Under the pieces are notes generated by a model. The model ran no database searches. It had not been told where the DNA came from and saw only the letters and a list, made by a program, of their open reading frames with translations. The position numbers were made by a program, and so were the translations under genes. This document shows positions 39,091 through 47,233 of a stretch of 64,000 nucleotides of DNA, in pieces (the stretch's first letter is position 1; each line of letters begins with the position of its first letter). Location of the stretch: NCBI RefSeq assembly GCF_001305515.1, contig NZ_LJYW01000001.1, positions 3,556,447 through 3,620,446 on the forward strand. The letters are read 5' to 3'. The stretch comes from Prosthecodimorpha hirschii. GTDB taxonomy: Bacteria; Pseudomonadota; Alphaproteobacteria; Rhizobiales; Ancalomicrobiaceae.

Positions 39091-39921
39091 ATGCAGAAAA
39101 CCGACGACGAGCCGAAAGGCCCGACCAGCCTGCAGCGCGGGCTGCGGCTGCTGCGCGTTCTGGCCGGCGCGCCGCCGGACGGGATGCGGCTGTCCGACCT
39201 CGCCCGTCTGGCCGGGGAGACCGAGGCGACCGCCCATCGGCTGGCCCGCGCATTGACCGCGGAAGGCTTCGTCGACCGCACGCCCGACCGGCGCTACCGG
39301 GTCGGGCTCGATTTCTTCTCGATCGCGGCACGGGCGGAGACCGCCGACAACCTGCGCGACATCTGCCGGCCCGCATTGCTCCGGCTCTCGGCAACACTCA
39401 ACGACACGATCTTCCTGCTGGTGCGCTCCGGCCTGAACGTCGTCTGCCTCGACCGTGCCGACGGTCCCTTCCCGATCCGCAGCTTCACCGGCGATATCGG
39501 CGGGCGCATTCCGCTCGGCATGGGCCAGGGCTCGCTGGTCATCCTGGCCTATCTGCCGCCGGACGAGCGCGAGGAGGTGATCCGCTTCAACCTGCCGCGA
39601 CTGATCGACCGCGGTCCGATCGACGAAGCCTTCCTGCGCACCGAGATCGAGAAGGTCCTGGCCAGCGGCCATGCGGCGACCGACTACGGCCTGCTGACCG
39701 GCATGATCGGCGTGGCCGTGCCGATCTTCGATACCACACGGCGGGTCGTCGCCGCCCTGTCGGTCGGTACCCTGACCGAGCGGCTGACGGCGGAGCGGCG
39801 TGCCAAGGTGGTCGAACTGCTCAACCGCGAAGCCGAGGCGATCGGTCGCCGCCTGTCGCCGTTCGATCCTGCCTTGCGCCACCCGGCCCGGTTCCTGGGC
39901 GGGGTCAGGGCGCCGGGCTGA
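39091..39921 (+). CDS. IclR-family regulator
   Basis: 276 residues from ATG 39091 (a GTG three codons earlier is possible). Winged helix at about 15-75 (TSLQRGLRLLRVL; LSDLARLAGETEATAHRLARAL) and an effector domain with RIPLGMGQGSLVILAYL and TDYGLLTGMIGVAVPIFD. Divergent from the SDR-oxidoreductase-Dpp operon and its likely regulator. Confidence 0.88.
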   Translation: MQKTDDEPKGPTSLQRGLRLLRVLAGAPPDGMRLSDLARLAGETEATAHRLARALTAEGFVDRTPDRRYRVGLDFFSIAARAETADNLRDICRPALLRLSATLNDTIFLLVRSGLNVVCLDRADGPFPIRSFTGDIGGRIPLGMGQGSLVILAYLPPDEREEVIRFNLPRLIDRGPIDEAFLRTEIEKVLASGHAATDYGLLTGMIGVAVPIFDTTRRVVAALSVGTLTERLTAERRAKVVELLNREAEAIGRRLSPFDPALRHPARFLGGVRAPG

Positions 39922-39950
39922 CCGGATCGACGGGCGCGGCGTCGATCCGG
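39922..39950. terminator. Bidirectional terminator hairpin between IclR and hmuV
   Basis: CCGGATCGAC and GTCGATCCGG form a perfect 10-bp stem with a 9-nt loop, immediately after the IclR stop codon and 14 nt from the convergent hmuV stop. It fills the 42-nt gap. Confidence 0.65.
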
Positions 39951-39963
39951 CCACCGCATCAAT

Positions 39964-40827
39964 TCAGTCGGCGGCATTGCCTTGTTGAGCGGCCCGCGAG
40001 GGCCGGCGGCCGACGGCATCGCGCGCCGCCGTCAGATAGGCCTCGACCGCCGTCCCGGGCGGCAGGTCGAACAGCGCGCGCACCCGTTCGGGGGCCAGAA
40101 CCGTCTCCGGCGGGCCGAATTCGGCCGCCCGGCCGTTCTGAAGGGCCAGGACGCAATCGGAATAATGCGCGGCCGCCCACAGATCGTGGACCACGGCCAG
40201 GACCGCATGCCCCTCGTCGGCAAAGGCGCGCGCGGCCGCCATCGCGGCGACCTGATGCTTCAGGTCGAGACCCGCCAGAGGTTCGTCGAGGATCAGCAGC
40301 TGCCGGTCGTGGACGGTCCGGCCGGCTTCGAGCTGGGCGAGAATGCGCGCGAGACGCACCCGCTGGCGCTCGCCGCCGGACAGGGTCGGATAGAGGCGCG
40401 CGGCCAGATGGATGGCATCGGCGAGGCCGAGCGCCCGCTCCAGGATGGCGAGCCGCCGCCTTTCGGTCAGGCCACGGCCGCGGCCGTCCATGCCGAGCTG
40501 CACCACCTCGTGCACCGCGAACGGAAAGGCGAGCGCATCGCTCTGGATCAGCACGGCCCGCTTATCGGCGAGCGCCGCCAGCCGCCACTGTCCGAGCGGG
40601 CGGCCGTCTACCGCGACTGACCCGCGGCGCGGCTTGAGCGTACCGGCGGCGACCGCCATCAGGGTCGACTTGCCGGCCCCGTTGGGACCGACGATGCCGG
40701 TCAGCGTCCCCGCCATGCAGGCGAGCGAGACATCCTCGATGAGATTGCGGCCGCCGACCGAGACCGTGATGCCGTTCATGCACAGGATGGGCATGTCCAG
40801 GATGGGCATGTTCAGGATGGGCGTCAT
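39964..40827 (-). CDS. hmuV: Heme ABC transporter ATP-binding protein
   Basis: 287 residues if started at 40827, where ATG overlaps the hmuU stop as ATGA. Walker A GPNGAGKST near 49-57, LSGGERQRVRLARILAQL, Walker B LLILDEPLAGLD, H-loop VHDL. The family core starts only at MNGITVSVGGRNLIEDVSL (residue 17); the 16 residues before it come from three tandem 15-bp repeats, each supplying a Met. It powers HmuU. Confidence 0.93.
   Translation of the reverse strand: MTPILNMPILDMPILCMNGITVSVGGRNLIEDVSLACMAGTLTGIVGPNGAGKSTLMAVAAGTLKPRRGSVAVDGRPLGQWRLAALADKRAVLIQSDALAFPFAVHEVVQLGMDGRGRGLTERRRLAILERALGLADAIHLAARLYPTLSGGERQRVRLARILAQLEAGRTVHDRQLLILDEPLAGLDLKHQVAAMAAARAFADEGHAVLAVVHDLWAAAHYSDCVLALQNGRAAEFGPPETVLAPERVRALFDLPPGTAVEAYLTAARDAVGRRPSRAAQQGNAAD
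40783..40827. repeat. Three tandem 15-bp repeats at the hmuV start
   Basis: CAGGATGGGCATGTC, CAGGATGGGCATGTT and CAGGATGGGCGTCAT occupy 40783-40827. On the coding strand they give PILNM, PILDM and PILCM, so four in-frame ATGs lie within 48 bases. Slippage could change the number of starts. Confidence 0.8.
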
Positions 40828-41897
40828 GCGAGCCGGGTCCCGCGGCCGATCAGCAGATGCAGGAAGACCGGCGCGCCGATCAGGGCGGTGACGATGCCGA
40901 TCGGCAGTTCGGCCGGCGCCACGATGACGCGCGCGATCGTATCGGCCCCGGCGAGCAGGGCCGCTCCGAGCAGGGCCGACGCCGGCAGGACGCGGCCATG
41001 GGCCGGGCCGGCGATCAGGCGGACCAGATGCGGCACCACGATGCCGACGAAGCCGATCACACCGGCGGTGGCGACCGCGGCGCCGACCGCCAATGCCGTC
41101 AGCACCACGGCGGCCGCCTTCATCCGCTCGACCGGGATGCCGAGATGCTGCGCCTCGGCCTCGCCGAGCACGAGCGCGTCGAGCGCGCGGGCCAGCGTCA
41201 GGGCGCCGACCAGGGCCAGCGCCAGCAGCGGGCCGGTCGCGGCGAGCTTGGACCAGGTGGTGCCGCCGAAAGAGCCGAGCGACCAGAAGGTCAGGTCGCG
41301 CAACTGCCGATCGTCGCTCAGATAGACCAGGATTCCGGTTCCGGCGCCGGCCAGCGCCGAGACCGCGATGCCGGCCAGCAGCAGGATGGTCACCGAGGTC
41401 CGTCCACCGCGCGTCGCCACCGCATAGAGGAGGGCGGTTGTCGCCAGCCCGCCCAGAAAGGCGCCGAAGGGCAGCGCCATGGCCGGAAGAGCGGCGGCGC
41501 CGACGAGCCGGTCGCCGAGCACGATCACGAGGGCCGCGGCCAGCCCGGCGCCGGCCGAGACGCCGACCAGACCCGGATCGGCAAGCGGATTGCGGAAAAG
41601 CCCCTGCATCAGAGCGCCGGCGACGCCGAGGGCGCCGCCGGCCAGCAAGGCGGCCAACGTCCGCGGCAGCCGGACGGCAAGCACGACGGCCGCATCCGTC
41701 CCGGTCACGGCACGTCCGGTGGCGGCCTCGGCCAGGATGGCGACGACGCGGTCCGGTGCGATGGCGAGCGGCCCGGTGCCGAGCGACAGGACCAGGGCGG
41801 CCATCGCGAGCAGGCCGAGCCCGACCAGCGCGATCCGGCCGGTCCGGCGGCGGGCCCGGGTCAGATCGGCGATGGCGACCGTCTCCGCCGCGCTCAC
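40824..41897 (-). CDS. hmuU: Heme ABC transporter permease
   Basis: 357 residues from a GTG that overlaps the hmuT stop. FecCD-family permease with nine or ten helices; signatures RLPRTLAALLAGGALGVAGALMQGLFRNPLADPGLVGVSAGAG and GVIGFVGIVVPHLVRL are as in HmuU and BhuU. Middle gene of hemP-hmuTUV. Confidence 0.94.
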   Translation of the reverse strand: MSAAETVAIADLTRARRRTGRIALVGLGLLAMAALVLSLGTGPLAIAPDRVVAILAEAATGRAVTGTDAAVVLAVRLPRTLAALLAGGALGVAGALMQGLFRNPLADPGLVGVSAGAGLAAALVIVLGDRLVGAAALPAMALPFGAFLGGLATTALLYAVATRGGRTSVTILLLAGIAVSALAGAGTGILVYLSDDRQLRDLTFWSLGSFGGTTWSKLAATGPLLALALVGALTLARALDALVLGEAEAQHLGIPVERMKAAAVVLTALAVGAAVATAGVIGFVGIVVPHLVRLIAGPAHGRVLPASALLGAALLAGADTIARVIVAPAELPIGIVTALIGAPVFLHLLIGRGTRLA

Positions 41898-42787
41898 TTC
41901 GGCGCTCCGGCGAGATGCCGGTCGAGCGCCGCCATCAGGTCGCGGGCCGCGGCCGGCGCGCGCGGGCCGAAGCCGAGCAGGGCGAGCCCGTCCATGCCGA
42001 AGACCGCGTGCCTGCGGCCGGCCGGCGTCGCCGCGATGGCCGGCAGGGCGAGCAGGTCGGCGGCGGTCAGGCCGGGGCGGTCCATGAACACGACCGCGTC
42101 CGGCGCGGCCGCCACGATCGCCTCGTCGGAGAGCGGCTTGTAGCCGTCGAAGCCCGAGACGGCGTTGTCGGCGCCGGCGAGCCCCATCATGGCGGCCGCC
42201 GCCGACTTCGCGCCGGCCGCCATCGGCCGTCCGTTCTGAAGCGCGATGACGAACAGCACCCGCGGATGGGCGGTTCGCGTCGCGCGGTCTTGCGCCAGCG
42301 CCGCAAAGCCCGCCTCGATCTCGGCCGCCAACGCCTCGCCCTCGGCCTTGCGGCCGACCAGGGCCGAAATCGTCCGCACCTTCGCCAGCAGGCCGGCCGG
42401 GCTCGGTTCGTCGGTCACCCGGTCGATCCGGACTCCGGCCTCGGCGAGCAGCTTCAGCACGTCGGGCGGGCCGGCGCCCTCGACGGCGATCACCCGCACC
42501 GGTCCGAGCGCCAGAATGCCCTCGGCGGAGAGTTGCCGCATGTAGCCGACATTGGGTCTACCGGCGACCGCGGCCGCCGGATGCGTGCTGGTGGTATCGA
42601 CCGCCCGGATGCGGTCGGCCGCTCCGAGACTGGCGATGATCTCTGTGACGGCACCGCCGACCGAAACGATCGGCGTGTCGGCAAGGTCGACCGCGGCGGC
42701 CGGATCCGGCGTCGCACCGGCCAGATCCGGCGTCGCACCGGCCAGAAGGGCAACCAGGGCGATCGCGAGGCGCAGGGAGCGGGTCAT
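41894..42787 (-). CDS. hmuT: Heme ABC transporter periplasmic binding protein
   Basis: 297 residues, signal peptide MTRSLRLAIALVALLAGA. Type III binding-protein fold: IVSVGGAVTEIIASLGAADRIRAVDTTSTHP near 40-70 and VGYMRQLSAEGILAL, where the Tyr matches the heme ligand of ShuT/PhuT proteins. The segment LAGATPD is duplicated just behind the signal peptide by a 21-bp tandem repeat. ATG overlaps the hemP stop by 4 nt. No hmuS gene precedes it, unlike many rhizobial loci. Confidence 0.92.
   Translation of the reverse strand: MTRSLRLAIALVALLAGATPDLAGATPDPAAAVDLADTPIVSVGGAVTEIIASLGAADRIRAVDTTSTHPAAAVAGRPNVGYMRQLSAEGILALGPVRVIAVEGAGPPDVLKLLAEAGVRIDRVTDEPSPAGLLAKVRTISALVGRKAEGEALAAEIEAGFAALAQDRATRTAHPRVLFVIALQNGRPMAAGAKSAAAAMMGLAGADNAVSGFDGYKPLSDEAIVAAAPDAVVFMDRPGLTAADLLALPAIAATPAGRRHAVFGMDGLALLGFGPRAPAAARDLMAALDRHLAGAPK
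42703..42744. repeat. Perfect 21-bp tandem repeat in hmuT
   Basis: Positions 42703-42723 and 42724-42744 are identical (start GATCCGGCGTCG, end CACCGGCCA). In the protein the repeat doubles seven residues behind the signal peptide. Confidence 0.85.
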
Positions 42788-42978
42788 TTGGTCAGGATCA
42801 GTTTGCGGTTGCTGGTGATGCGCAGGCGATAGGCCTGCCCCTCGTGCAGGATCACGGCTTCGCGGCCGATGCCGACCAGTTCGCGGGAATCGAAGGTCGG
42901 CAGGCCGCGGTCGGCCTCCGGGCGGACCCCGGAGGCGGGTGATGCCGGCTGCCGGGCAGGGGGCTCTTGTACTGGCAC
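42784..42978 (-). CDS. hemP: Hemin uptake protein HemP/HmuP
   Basis: 64 residues from a GTG at 42978. The C-terminal half, LPTFDSRELVGIGREAVILHEGQAYRLRITSNRKLILTK, is the complete HemP domain; the N-terminal 25 residues are Pro/Ala-rich and variable. In Bradyrhizobium and relatives HmuP is a co-activator with Irr for heme-uptake genes. First gene of the minus-strand heme operon; its leader holds a large dyad shared with the receptor promoter. Confidence 0.93.
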   Translation of the reverse strand: MPVQEPPARQPASPASGVRPEADRGLPTFDSRELVGIGREAVILHEGQAYRLRITSNRKLILTK

Positions 42979-43010
42979 AGTCGAGTCCTTGTCGTCGGCG
43001 TGATTTTCGA

Positions 43011-43073
43011 TTTTGAGGAATTCAAAACTACAGAACGCCGAGTCTTTGCTCAGTTCTCGTAGTTTGGAATTCG
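43011..43073. promoter_or_regulatory. Nested dyads in the hemP/heme-receptor divergent promoter
   Basis: A 17-bp palindrome TTTTGA-GGAAT-TCAAAA (43011-43027) lies within a larger inverted repeat: GAATTC.AAACTAC.AGAAC at 43018-43036 and GTTCT.GTAGTTT.GAATTC at 43053-43072, about 18 of 20 positions matching and 16 nt between. The DNA here is much more AT-rich than its surroundings. Probably the binding site of an iron or heme regulator (Irr, RirA or Fur/Mur with HmuP). A TTGACG (43101) and TATCGC (43124) 17 nt apart could be the receptor promoter. Confidence 0.65.
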
Positions 43074-43225
43074 TATAATTCAGTCCGTCTACAGAGAGGC
43101 TTGACGGGTTTATTCTGTCTCGTTATCGCATTGTCAAGCAGGCGGGTGAATTGCCCGTCCGAACACTCAACGACGCCAGCCAGAAGCGGGACGCTTCCAG
43201 CCAGCCGACATCCGATGGGGCTGGT

Positions 43226-45430
43226 ATGATGTTTCGATCCTTCCGACGTGCCGTAACACCGTTGCGGCTCGCCTTGCTGGCGGGCACCGCAATCTCGAGT
43301 CTGGCCGCGTCCGCCGATGCTCAGGCGGAATCCTCAAACAACTATAATGGGTTCGACGAGATCACCGTTTCGGCGGAACGCGAGCCGACCAAGCTCTGGG
43401 ATACGCCCTCGACGGTCTCGGTGAAGAAGGCCGGCGACATCGACGCCAAGCAGATCAAGCGGCCGCAGGATCTGGTCTTCGACGAGCCCGGCGTGTCGGT
43501 CGGCAACCAGCCGACCCGGACCGGGACCACCAACTACGTCATCCGCGGCATCGGCGAGAACCGGGTCCGCCTGCAGATCGACGGCGTCGAGATTCCCGAT
43601 GCGCCCTCCATCCTGATCGGGCCCGGCACCTATACGCGCGACTATGTCGATTTCGACTCGCTGAAGTCGGTCGAGATCGTGCGCGGCCCGGCCTCCGCGC
43701 TCTACGGCAGCGATGCGATCGGCGGCGTGGTCTCCTTCGTCACCAAGGATCCGTCGGACTTCCTGCGCATCTTCGAAAAGGATTGGTACATCGGCTTCAA
43801 GGCCGCCTACGATTCCGCCGACCACTCGATCGCCGGCACCACCACGGTCGCCGGGCGCTCCGGGCCGGTCGAGGGCATGGTCATCTATACCCGCCGGGTC
43901 GGCGACGAACTGCGCCCGAACGGCTCGATGAAGCCCAATCCGCAGGATCAGGCGCTCGACAACGTGCTCGCCAAGTTCGTCTTCGGCACGCCGGATACGG
44001 GCATCGCCAAGCTGACCTTCGAGAGCTTCCACAAGCGCACGACGACCGAAATCCTGACCGATCGCGTGGTCGGCTCGACGTCCGTCTTCGACAGCGACGG
44101 CATCGACACGACCGACCGCAAGCGGGTCAGTCTCGAATGGTCGAAGACCATCGATCAGTGGTTCGCCGACGACGTGAAGGCCTCCGTCTTCTATACCGGC
44201 GTCGACCGGACCGAGATCAGCAAGCAGTATCGCGGCGTCGGCGGCGCCCCCGAGCCGAACCGCTACCGCTGGACCAGCGGCGCCTTCCATCAGGACATCG
44301 TCGGCGCCGACGCGCAGGCCTCGCTCAGCCGCACGTTCTGGGGCTTCGACCACGACCTGACCTATGGGGCGAGCTTCACCTCGACCGAGACCTCGCGCCT
44401 GCGCAAGCGCACCGAGACCAATCTGACCACCGGCACGACCACCAACGTGATTGCCGGCGAGACCTATCCGAACAAGCAGTTCCCGGATACGCGCACCACC
44501 AAGGCGGCCGCCTATGTGCAGGATGTCGCCCGCTACGGCGCCTTCCGGCTGATCCCGGCCGTGCGGTTCGACGTCTACCATCTCGATCCGCAGCCGGATC
44601 AGGCCTTCGCCAACGGCAATGCGGCCGGCTTCAAGATCAAGGAGCAGACCGAATTCGCCATCTCGCCCAAGCTCGGCGCGACCTACGACCTCAACGACCA
44701 GCTACGGCTCGTCGCCCAGTATGCGCACGGCTTCCGCGCGCCGCCCTACGACAATGCCAACTTCGCCTATTCGAACCCGATGTTCGGCTACGAGATCCTG
44801 CCCAACGGCAATCTGAAGCCGGAGACCAGCGACGGTTTCGAGGCCGGCCTGCGCGGCAAGCTCGAGGACGGCTCGAGCTTCCAGCTGACCGGATTCTACA
44901 ATCTCTACCGTGACTTCATCGATACCGAGATCGTCGGCACCAGTTCGGGCGGGCTGATCCAGTACCAGTACCGGAACGTCAACCGCGTGACCATCAAGGG
45001 CGCGGAAGCCCGCGGCGAGTGGAAGTTCCGCAAGGACTGGTCGCTGTTCGGCGCCGTCGCCTACGCCTACGGCACCAACGAGGAGACCCACAAGGGCATC
45101 GACTCGGTCGATCCGCTGACGGCCGTCGCCGCGCTGCGCTGGAGCCCGGACGAGAGCTGGCGGCTCGAGGCGCGCATCAAGGGCGTCGCCGGCAAGGACC
45201 GCGTCAGCGATCCGACCGTGTTCAAGCCGGGCGGCTACTCGGTCGTCGACGCCTTCGCCAGCTGGGAGCCGAACAAGAACTTCTCGCTCAATTTCGGCGT
45301 GATGAACATCTTCGACCGCAGCTATTTCAACGCTCGCGACGTGGCCGGTCTGCTCGCGACCAACACCCAGCTGGAACTCTATCGCTCGCCCGGCCGTACC
45401 TTCGCTGTCAACGCGACCGTCCGGTTCTGA
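43226..45430 (+). CDS. hmuR: TonB-dependent heme/hemoglobin outer-membrane receptor
   Basis: 734 residues from ATG 43226 (43229 also possible), signal peptide ending near SADAQA. A TonB box region EITVSAERE is at the mature N-terminus, a plug domain follows (RPQDLVFDEPGVSVGN; VEIVRGPASALYGSDAIGGVVSFVTKDP) and then a 22-strand barrel ending in Phe. The heme-receptor motif FRAP (YAHGFRAPPYDN) followed by NGNLKPE is clear and marks the hemoglobin/heme receptor group. Divergent from hemP-hmuTUV and followed 5 nt later by a TonB gene. The symbol follows the heme context. Confidence 0.9.
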   Translation: MMFRSFRRAVTPLRLALLAGTAISSLAASADAQAESSNNYNGFDEITVSAEREPTKLWDTPSTVSVKKAGDIDAKQIKRPQDLVFDEPGVSVGNQPTRTGTTNYVIRGIGENRVRLQIDGVEIPDAPSILIGPGTYTRDYVDFDSLKSVEIVRGPASALYGSDAIGGVVSFVTKDPSDFLRIFEKDWYIGFKAAYDSADHSIAGTTTVAGRSGPVEGMVIYTRRVGDELRPNGSMKPNPQDQALDNVLAKFVFGTPDTGIAKLTFESFHKRTTTEILTDRVVGSTSVFDSDGIDTTDRKRVSLEWSKTIDQWFADDVKASVFYTGVDRTEISKQYRGVGGAPEPNRYRWTSGAFHQDIVGADAQASLSRTFWGFDHDLTYGASFTSTETSRLRKRTETNLTTGTTTNVIAGETYPNKQFPDTRTTKAAAYVQDVARYGAFRLIPAVRFDVYHLDPQPDQAFANGNAAGFKIKEQTEFAISPKLGATYDLNDQLRLVAQYAHGFRAPPYDNANFAYSNPMFGYEILPNGNLKPETSDGFEAGLRGKLEDGSSFQLTGFYNLYRDFIDTEIVGTSSGGLIQYQYRNVNRVTIKGAEARGEWKFRKDWSLFGAVAYAYGTNEETHKGIDSVDPLTAVAALRWSPDESWRLEARIKGVAGKDRVSDPTVFKPGGYSVVDAFASWEPNKNFSLNFGVMNIFDRSYFNARDVAGLLATNTQLELYRSPGRTFAVNATVRF

Positions 45431-45435
45431 CCGTC

Positions 45436-46881
45436 ATGAGCGCGGCGCGCCGAAGAATGGCCGAGCTCCCGCCGCATCGCCCCGTGCCCGGTCTCAATCG
45501 ACCCGGCGCGGCCGATGCGGGCTGGACTCCGGTCGTGCGGCTCGTCGTCTCGCCGCCGGCCGCCGCGTCCGAACCGGATCCGGCGGCTGTCGCTCCGATC
45601 GTCCAGGCCGGCTTGCCGGTGCCGAAGGCGGCACCGGTCCGGCCGCGCCGCTGGCCGGCGCTGCTGTCGCTTCTGCTGCATGCCGGCATCGCCATTGCGG
45701 CCGTCATGCTGCGCCCGTCCGAACAGGCCGCCGCCGGGGGCGAGGAGACGATCGTCGTCGAGTTCGTCCCCCCGGGCGATTCGGATGCCGACCGCATCGC
45801 CGCGGCCGGCCCGGCCGCCCCGCCGGACACGGTGCCCGCCGAAGTCCTGCCGGAGACCCCGCCGGCCCCGATCGCCGAGACTGGGCCCGAAGCCGTTGTC
45901 GCCAGCGCGCCGGTTCCAGAACCGGTGCCGGTTCCAGAACCGGTGCCGGCTCCAGAACCGGTGCCGACGCCCGAACCCGTGCCGGTTCTGGAACCGGAGC
46001 CCGAATCGAAGCCGGAACCCGTGGTGCCGCCGGAGACGGCCACGGCCGCGGTGCCGGAGCCCGAACCCGCTCCGGTCGAGCCGGCCGCAGCCGAACCGAC
46101 CGCGGCCGTCACCCCCGAGGCGCCGCCACCGCCCGAGCCGGAACCCGTCGATCTGCCGCCGCCGGCGCCTGCCGCCGTCGAGACAGTCGCACCGCCGGAG
46201 CCGCTGCCCGCGCCGGTCGCGGAAGTGCGTGCCGCGGAACCGCTGCCGGCCGAGCCGCCGCCGCCAGAGCCCCAGCCCGATCCGAAGCCTGCCGTCGTCG
46301 AGCCGCCACCGCCGGAGCCTAAGCCGACGGTCGCCGCCCCCCCGCCCGACCCGGCATTGTCGACCGTCATTGCAGAGCCGAAGCCGGTGGTCCGGCCCGT
46401 CCCGAAGCCGGCCGTTCCCGCCGTGCCGGACGTCCGCAAGGCTCCCCCCAAGGCGCCGCGCCGGACTGCCGCCAAGGCGCCGGAGAAGCCTGCGACGGCC
46501 CGCGGCCAGGCGACCGGCAAGCCGGATAGCCGTGATGCGGCCGACAGCCGGGCCGGAGGCGCCGCCTTGCGCGGATCGGGCGTCGAAGGCGCTGCGGTGC
46601 TCGCCTCCTACAAGGCGCAGGTCCTCGCCCACCTGATCCGGCACAAGCGCTATCCGGACGCAGCCCGCGAGCGCGGGACGGAGGGCCGCGTGCCGGTCGC
46701 CTTCGTGGTCGCCCGTGACGGCCGCCTGGTTTCGGCCGAACTGGTCGGGTCCTCGGGTAGCCCGGATCTCGATCGCGCCACGCTCGACACCGTCCGGCGT
46801 GCCGCCCCCTATCCGCAGGCGCCGGACGGCGCCCCGGCCACCGCCACCTTCCGGACCCTCGTCCGCTACGATCTCAGGTGA
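45436..46881 (+). CDS. tonB: Long proline-rich TonB energy transducer
   Basis: 481 residues, much longer than the usual 220-300. One membrane anchor (PALLSLLLHAGIAIAAVML, about residues 73-91) lies behind an unusual 70-residue cytoplasmic N-terminus. Then come about 280 residues of Pro/Glu/Ala repeats (PVPEPV units, with an 18-bp DNA repeat) and a Lys-rich stretch. The C-terminal TonB domain is LIRHKRYPDAARERGTEGRVPVAFVVARDGRLVSAELVGSSG with the YP motif. It should deliver energy from ExbBD to the adjacent receptor. ExbB and ExbD genes are not in the window. Confidence 0.9.
   Translation: MSAARRRMAELPPHRPVPGLNRPGAADAGWTPVVRLVVSPPAAASEPDPAAVAPIVQAGLPVPKAAPVRPRRWPALLSLLLHAGIAIAAVMLRPSEQAAAGGEETIVVEFVPPGDSDADRIAAAGPAAPPDTVPAEVLPETPPAPIAETGPEAVVASAPVPEPVPVPEPVPAPEPVPTPEPVPVLEPEPESKPEPVVPPETATAAVPEPEPAPVEPAAAEPTAAVTPEAPPPPEPEPVDLPPPAPAAVETVAPPEPLPAPVAEVRAAEPLPAEPPPPEPQPDPKPAVVEPPPPEPKPTVAAPPPDPALSTVIAEPKPVVRPVPKPAVPAVPDVRKAPPKAPRRTAAKAPEKPATARGQATGKPDSRDAADSRAGGAALRGSGVEGAAVLASYKAQVLAHLIRHKRYPDAARERGTEGRVPVAFVVARDGRLVSAELVGSSGSPDLDRATLDTVRRAAPYPQAPDGAPATATFRTLVRYDLR
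45910..45999 (+). repeat. Five 18-bp repeats in the TonB spacer
   Basis: Units begin at 45910, 45928, 45946, 45964 and 45982. The first two are identical; the rest diverge. Each unit codes for PVPEPV-type hexapeptides and the unit core CCGGTTC-CA-GAACCGG is itself palindromic, which may promote slippage. Confidence 0.8.
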
Positions 46882-46894
46882 AAAGGAGACTTGC

Positions 46895-47233
46895 ATGTAT
46901 ATCGCCATGAACCGCTTTCGCGTCGCCCTCGGTTCGGAGGCCGCCTTCGAGCATCACTGGCTGACGCGCGAAAGCCGTCTGGCCGAGCTGCCCGGCTTCA
47001 TCGCCTTCCACCTGCTGCGCGGCCCGGAGAAGCCGGATCACCGGCTCTATTCCTCCCACACCGTCTGGGAGAGCTACGACGCCTTCGAGGCCTGGACCAA
47101 GTCCGAGGCCTTCCGCGCCTCCCATGCCCGCGCCGGCTCCTCGCCGGTCGCCTATCTCGGCCATCCGGAATTCGAAGGCTTCGAGGTCGTGCAGGAACTG
47201 ACCAACGACCAGCACAAGGAAGCCGCGGAATGA
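46895..47233 (+). CDS. IsdG/HmuQ-type heme-degrading monooxygenase
   Basis: 112 residues, AAGGAG before the ATG. ABM-fold protein (MYIAMNRFRV, PGFIAFHLLRG) in which the IsdG-type catalytic triad is visible at almost identical numbers: Asn6, Trp67 and His77. It would open the heme ring and release iron, taking the place of the missing HmuS. It follows tonB by 13 nt and overlaps the HutX-like gene by 4 nt. In rhizobia such enzymes are called HmuQ or HmuD. Confidence 0.87.
   Translation: MYIAMNRFRVALGSEAAFEHHWLTRESRLAELPGFIAFHLLRGPEKPDHRLYSSHTVWESYDAFEAWTKSEAFRASHARAGSSPVAYLGHPEFEGFEVVQELTNDQHKEAAE

Noticed and set aside
39922-40637. Plus-strand frames running through hmuV as an extra regulator domain
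   Set aside because: They lie opposite hmuV, whose Walker motifs and coupling to hmuU are clear.
45910-45999. A CRISPR-like array (18-bp repeats)
   Set aside because: The repeats are contiguous, without spacers, and code for the TonB Pro/Glu spacer.
45379-46908. Minus-strand Gly-rich or Gly/Ser-rich frames opposite tonB
   Set aside because: They arise from reading the Pro/Glu repeats backwards and mimic repeat proteins; no start signal or family support.
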